Shown in pieces: positions 7,341 to 11,002 of a DNA stretch of 11,002 bases. The translations under genes and the position numbers were made by a program. The stretch comes from DASUFP01 sp036274495 (GTDB lineage: Bacteria > Bacteroidota > Bacteroidia > AKYH767-A > OLB10): the NCBI GenBank assembly GCA_036274495.1, contig DASUFP010000121.1, forward strand, positions 1 through 11,002, given 5' to 3'. The notes beneath the pieces were generated by a model that searched no databases, was not told the origin of the DNA, and saw only the letters and a program-made list of their open reading frames with translations. Position 1 is the stretch's first letter, and each line of letters opens with the position of its first letter.

Positions 7341-9262
7341 AACTCCAGTTCCAATAGTTTTAGAAAAGTTTCATCGTATTCCTGTTGTAATTGAAAGAGT
7401 ATCTTTTCGTTTTCCTGAAATCGCTCCTGCAGATTTGCCCCTGTACCGTTTTTGGTATAAATTTCAGGGTCTGACATCCGGTTCATGATTTCCGCTTTTT
7501 CATCTTTCAAAGCGACAATACGATCTTCCAGTTTTTTTACTGCCTGTTGTAGTTTTTGATGCTGTTTTTTATTCTCCTTTTCGGCTTGCCGGTTTAAACC
7601 GGTATCAGCCGGTTGCTGCATTTCCTTCTTTTTAACTTCGGCAACTTTTTCGGATTGTTCAGTTGCTTTTTTCCTTTCAACCCAATCCTCATACTCGGCA
7701 TAAGTTCCCGGGTATTCTTTGAGCTTTTGGTTCTCAATGTACCATATTTTGTTTGCCACTTCAGCAAGAAAAAACCGGTCATGAGAAACTATTACATAAG
7801 ATCCGTCAAAACTTCTGAGTACCTGTATCAGTACATTCACCGACTGAATATCGAGGTGGTTTGTAGGTTCGTCCAGTAACAGAAAATTCGCCTTGGTCAG
7901 CATGGTTTTTGCAAGGGCAACTCTCGATTTTTCTCCTCCTGAAAGGACCTTTATTTTTTTAAATACATCGTCACCTTTAAATAGAAAGGCACCCAAAAGT
8001 GTTCTCAATGTGGTGTCGTTTTGTTCGGGAGCCGCTTGTCGGAGTTCTTCCAGTAAATCATTTGCCAGATTCAGGCTTTCAAGCTGATGTTGCGCATAAA
8101 AGGCTTTTACCACATTGTGACCGGGGAGTGTCTTTCCTTCAAAAGGTTCGCTGCCATCAATCATTCTGAGTAAAGTTGATTTTCCTCTTCCATTGGCACC
8201 TATGAGCGCAATTTTATCGCCCCGTTCAATGGTTACTTCCGCGTTTTCAAATACCGTAAGGTCTTTATACCGCTTTGAGCGTATGTGTAAATTGGTAAGT
8301 ACTCTGCCGGGAGGAGAACTAAAACTGAATTTAACCTGAATGGTAGCCGACGGGTCGTTTACATCATTAAATTTTTCAAGCCGTTCCAATGATTTAATTC
8401 GGGATTGAACAGCTCTTGCTTTTGTTGCTTTAGCACGAAAACGGTCAATAAACTTTTCCTGTTGTTTAATATAATCCTGCTGATTTTGAAACCTTGCCCG
8501 TTGTAACATTTCCGCTTCCGCTTTTGCTTCAAGGTAATAGGAATAATCACCCTTATAGATGGTGATTTTGCAATCGGAAATTTCAGCAATTCGGTTCACC
8601 ACCCGGTCCAGAAAGTACCTGTCGTGTGAAACGATTACCACAGTACCCTCATAATTGTCAAGATAGCTTTCGAGCCACTGTATGGAAGGAAGATCAAGGT
8701 GGTTGGTAGGCTCATCCAGTAACAGCAAGCCGGGTTGCTGTAATAATATTTTTGCCAGCATTACCCGCATTCTCCATCCGCCCGAAAATTGATTCAGCGG
8801 TTTAGTGAGCGTGTCTGTAGCAAATCCAAGTCCTTCTAGAATGGATGAGGCTTTTGACTCAATACTGTATCCGTCTAATGTGGCAAATTGCGTTTGGGCA
8901 TCGTGCAGCCGGTGCAAAATATCCTCCGACTGGTCTGTTTCAAGTTTAACCAGCAATGTTTCAATTTCAGCGGCAAGTCTGTTTTCTTCTGTAAAGGCTT
9001 CCATTGCCACTTCCAGTATTGATTTATCGGAATCGTAAGATAACAGATCCTGGTTCAGAAATCCTATTGTCAGGTCGCGGCGTTTGGTGATTTCACCGGA
9101 AGTGATACTATATTCTCCGTCGATTATCCTGAGTAATGTTGATTTTCCCGTTCCGTTGGCCCCGATAAGCCCTATTTTTTCTCCCGGACGAATATGCCAC
9201 GAGGTGTCGCGATATAAACAGCGGGAGCCAAATTCAAAAGTTATGTTATTGAGTACAAGCAT
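7337..9262 (-). CDS. ABC-F family ATPase, YheS-like
   Basis: This 641-aa soluble protein has two ABC ATPase domains and no membrane segments, so it is an ABC-F protein, a ribosome-associated translation factor rather than a transporter. Domain 1 has Walker A GANGTGKS (34-41), signature SGGWRMR (160-166), and Walker B LLLLDEPTNHLD (179-190, Glu184). The P-site tRNA-interacting linker spans about 240-310, including FIDRFRAKATKARAVQSRIK (271-290). Domain 2 has Walker A GANGRGKS (355-362), signature SGGEKSR (441-447) and LLLDEPTNHLD (461-471, Glu465). A charged coiled-coil C-terminal region (530-641) completes it. The linker wording and the length match E. coli YheS (637 aa) better than EttA, and nothing marks it as an antibiotic-resistance ABC-F. 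It leads an operon with the T9SS plug gene. Confidence 0.93.
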   Translation of the reverse strand: MLVLNNITFEFGSRCLYRDTSWHIRPGEKIGLIGANGTGKSTLLRIIDGEYSITSGEITKRRDLTIGFLNQDLLSYDSDKSILEVAMEAFTEENRLAAEIETLLVKLETDQSEDILHRLHDAQTQFATLDGYSIESKASSILEGLGFATDTLTKPLNQFSGGWRMRVMLAKILLQQPGLLLLDEPTNHLDLPSIQWLESYLDNYEGTVVIVSHDRYFLDRVVNRIAEISDCKITIYKGDYSYYLEAKAEAEMLQRARFQNQQDYIKQQEKFIDRFRAKATKARAVQSRIKSLERLEKFNDVNDPSATIQVKFSFSSPPGRVLTNLHIRSKRYKDLTVFENAEVTIERGDKIALIGANGRGKSTLLRMIDGSEPFEGKTLPGHNVVKAFYAQHQLESLNLANDLLEELRQAAPEQNDTTLRTLLGAFLFKGDDVFKKIKVLSGGEKSRVALAKTMLTKANFLLLDEPTNHLDIQSVNVLIQVLRSFDGSYVIVSHDRFFLAEVANKIWYIENQKLKEYPGTYAEYEDWVERKKATEQSEKVAEVKKKEMQQPADTGLNRQAEKENKKQHQKLQQAVKKLEDRIVALKDEKAEIMNRMSDPEIYTKNGTGANLQERFQENEKILFQLQQEYDETFLKLLELEL

Positions 9263-9276
9263 AGGTTATGTGGCCG

Positions 9277-9284
9277 CAAAGTTA
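9277..9284 (-). promoter_or_regulatory. Possible Bacteroidota -7 element of the ABC-F/plug operon
   Basis: Minus-strand TAACTTTG matches TAnnTTTG exactly in the 46-bp gap between the sulfatase stop and the ABC-F ATG. The predicted leader would be only about 10 nt, and no good -33 element is seen. The element sits inside the inverted repeat GCCGC (9293-9297) / GCGGC (9273-9277), with the palindrome GTTAAC (9281-9286) between the arms. Read-through from the upstream sulfatase gene is an alternative way to express the operon. Confidence 0.4.
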
Positions 9285-9308
9285 ACGATAGTGCGGCGAT
9301 AATACCTT

Positions 9309-11002
9309 TTATAAGCCGAGGAATTGCTGGTAGAGCAGTTGCAAATAAGCCCTGGCCCTGGTTTCGGGCTTGCCGGATTCGGGCTTTTTCTCCTTCGAAA
9401 AGTGGCTGATATCTAAAAGCAGGGTGTCATCCGGGGTTACCCATTCAATGGATTCATCAAGTGATAAATAGGCGAAATGATTGCGCGGGGTCACCATCAG
9501 GTCGTTACTCCAGTTATAATCTTTGGTATCCATACCAAGTTGCCCCAGAAGTGTGGCCGCCAGATCGTTTTGTGTTGCCGTCTGAGCCATCTGCTTTCCT
9601 GCGAGTGAATCCTGTAACAGGGGACTGTAAATCAATAACGGAATATGTCGGATGAGCGGATTTTGGTACGATCGGAGCAAGGGCAGTCTGTGACCGTGGT
9701 CGGCCACCAATACAAAAATGGTGTTGCTAAACCAGCTGCTTTTCGATACCTTATTGAAATATTCGCGCAGGCTGGCATCGGTATACCAGGCGGCTTTTTT
9801 AAACTGTTCCGACTCTGAGGTCCCATTGAACGGAGTAGTTACCGGCACTTCAAAAGGTTCATGAGTGCTCAGCGTTAACAGAAACGAAAAAAACGGCTGG
9901 TTAGTAGTGTCCAATTCCAAAGCCTGTTGTTGCAACACAATTCCGTCATGTGCTCCCCATTTGCTGTTCATTGCATCCGAAGGGTATTTATCTTTTCCGG
10001 TTATGTAATCAAAACCGGCGGCAGTCAGGTAGCTGTTCATATTTGCAAATCCCAGTTCTCCGCCATAATAAAAAGATGTTTTATACCCTGCATTTTTAAA
10101 AGAACGTGACAATGCAGGTAACCGCTGGGTCTTATCCGGAAATCGTATGATGGATTTATTTGGCTGAGCGGGGAATCCGCTGATAACTGACACCAATGCC
10201 TGGTCGGTTCTGAATCCGGAAGAATAAACGTTACTGAACAATAGTCCCTGACTGCACAAAGAGTTGAAAAAAGGAGTAACACTATCCACGCCACCAAGTG
10301 GTCCTATAATATCTGCTGTATAACTTTCAAGCAAAAGGATAACAACATTGGGGTGGTTAATTGATTTAAAAAGTTGTGTTCGGTTTTTTAATACATTTCT
10401 TAAAAAAAGTGAATCAACGACATTATTTGCTAGCGCTTCATCAACAAAACGGTATGGATTTGATTCTGTCAGTGAGGATTGATGAATGTTATTTGCCAAA
10501 TGCCAAAGCGAATTGGTGGCAATTTGGTTCAATCTGTTTTCTTTACTGTAATAAGCAGTGCTTTCATTAATGGGAATTTGTTGTAATCCTCCCCGCAGAC
10601 CGATACCTGTTATTAGCACCAAAATGGTAATTACAACCAAATTGTGTTTTTTCTGCTGTGAAAGCTGATAAACGGCGGGTTTGAGATATTTTTTATAGAA
10701 AATAAAAATTCCGGTAAAGCCGGCTATCAATGCCATTGTCATGATTAGTGTTTGCAATCCGTTTAAAGATGCAAGTATTTCAACCGGATTGGTGAGGTAG
10801 GAGATTGCCCTGTTATTCAGTAAAACTCCCCAGTAATTGAAAATGGCAATATTACCTGCCTGAATTATTGTTGTTACCGGAATTAGTATCAAATAATAGC
10901 CATTGAGCACTTTGCTTATTTGTGTGAATGGTTTGATTGAATAAAAAAGAAGGGCTATTGCCGGGAACAGCGTCAAGTAGGCAATAGCGGATACATCGAG
11001 CC
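9309..11002 (-). CDS. LtaS-like membrane sulfatase/phosphotransferase, N-terminus beyond right edge
   Basis: This enzyme belongs to the LTA synthase / phosphoglycerol transferase group of the alkaline phosphatase superfamily: several N-terminal membrane helices, then an extracytoplasmic catalytic domain. The frame is open to the window edge, so 563 residues are visible and the first membrane segment or two are missing; a TTG at 10976 is not a credible start. Hydrophobic stretches run from about 10976 to 10610. Catalytic features are metal-ligand Glu in LLLESYTAD (codon 10326-10328), nucleophile Thr in GFRTDQALVSVISGFP (10206-10208), YYGGELGF, KWGAHD, LTLSTHEPF (substrate-type His) and VADHGHR (Asp-His metal ligands, 9696-9701). 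These parallel Glu255, Thr300, His416 and Asp475-His476 of S. aureus LtaS. Gram-negative bacteria lack lipoteichoic acid, so the substrate is unknown, perhaps a phospholipid-derived headgroup added to a glycan or glycolipid. Confidence 0.88.
   Translation of the reverse strand, partial: LDVSAIAYLTLFPAIALLFYSIKPFTQISKVLNGYYLILIPVTTIIQAGNIAIFNYWGVLLNNRAISYLTNPVEILASLNGLQTLIMTMALIAGFTGIFIFYKKYLKPAVYQLSQQKKHNLVVITILVLITGIGLRGGLQQIPINESTAYYSKENRLNQIATNSLWHLANNIHQSSLTESNPYRFVDEALANNVVDSLFLRNVLKNRTQLFKSINHPNVVILLLESYTADIIGPLGGVDSVTPFFNSLCSQGLLFSNVYSSGFRTDQALVSVISGFPAQPNKSIIRFPDKTQRLPALSRSFKNAGYKTSFYYGGELGFANMNSYLTAAGFDYITGKDKYPSDAMNSKWGAHDGIVLQQQALELDTTNQPFFSFLLTLSTHEPFEVPVTTPFNGTSESEQFKKAAWYTDASLREYFNKVSKSSWFSNTIFVLVADHGHRLPLLRSYQNPLIRHIPLLIYSPLLQDSLAGKQMAQTATQNDLAATLLGQLGMDTKDYNWSNDLMVTPRNHFAYLSLDESIEWVTPDDTLLLDISHFSKEKKPESGKPETRARAYLQLLYQQFLGL

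Noticed and set aside
7337..9262. ABC-F gene as an antibiotic-resistance (ARE) factor
   Set aside because: The linker and signature wording match the housekeeping YheS type, and no leader peptide or attenuator is seen upstream.
1..11002. Mobile element, CRISPR array, defence island, tRNA or biosynthetic cluster
   Set aside because: No direct-repeat arrays, transposase, integrase, nuclease or tRNA-like cloverleaf was seen. Every long frame belongs to a known core or envelope family.

Overview
The window comes from a Bacteroidota chromosome, most likely one with a type IX secretion system (T9SS). Four lines of evidence agree. There is a protein of the T9SS plug (former DUF5103) family and a lipoprotein-type TamL/BamA barrel. 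The ribosomal protein S15 start is of Bacteroidota type. Four of the intergenic regions carry exact copies of the Bacteroidota -7 promoter element TAnnTTTG, and starts generally lack strong Shine-Dalgarno sequences. I cannot place it reliably below phylum.

Layout, left to right. All genes are on the minus strand except one. A 29-codon N-terminal piece of rpsO (S15) runs off the left edge behind its own promoter. Next come accD (acetyl-CoA carboxylase beta subunit) and fbaB (class I fructose-bisphosphate aldolase), 15 bp apart and probably co-transcribed as fbaB-accD from a promoter near 2130. tamL (outer-membrane assembly barrel lipoprotein) follows. It is divergent from the only plus-strand gene, a SpoU/TrmH-family RNA methyltransferase. 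That gene converges on apaG, and a rho-independent hairpin oriented for apaG lies between them. Further right, an ABC-F ATPase of the YheS type and the T9SS plug gene form a 4-nt-overlapping operon. The right edge cuts through an LtaS-like membrane sulfatase/phosphotransferase whose N-terminus lies outside the window.

Functionally, the window mixes housekeeping genes (fatty-acid synthesis, glycolysis/gluconeogenesis, ribosome and RNA modification, ribosome-associated ABC-F) with cell-envelope genes (TamL, T9SS plug, LtaS-like enzyme). No intergenic stretch reaches 300 bp; the longest is about 200 bp between the plug gene and apaG. I saw no tRNA or rRNA gene, CRISPR array, insertion sequence, phage gene or toxin-antitoxin pair. 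I found no convincing undescribed multi-gene system. The points worth a second look are small: the ABC-F/plug coupling, an altered motif 3 in the methyltransferase, an altered L6 motif in TamL, the promoter series, and a strand-asymmetric terminator.
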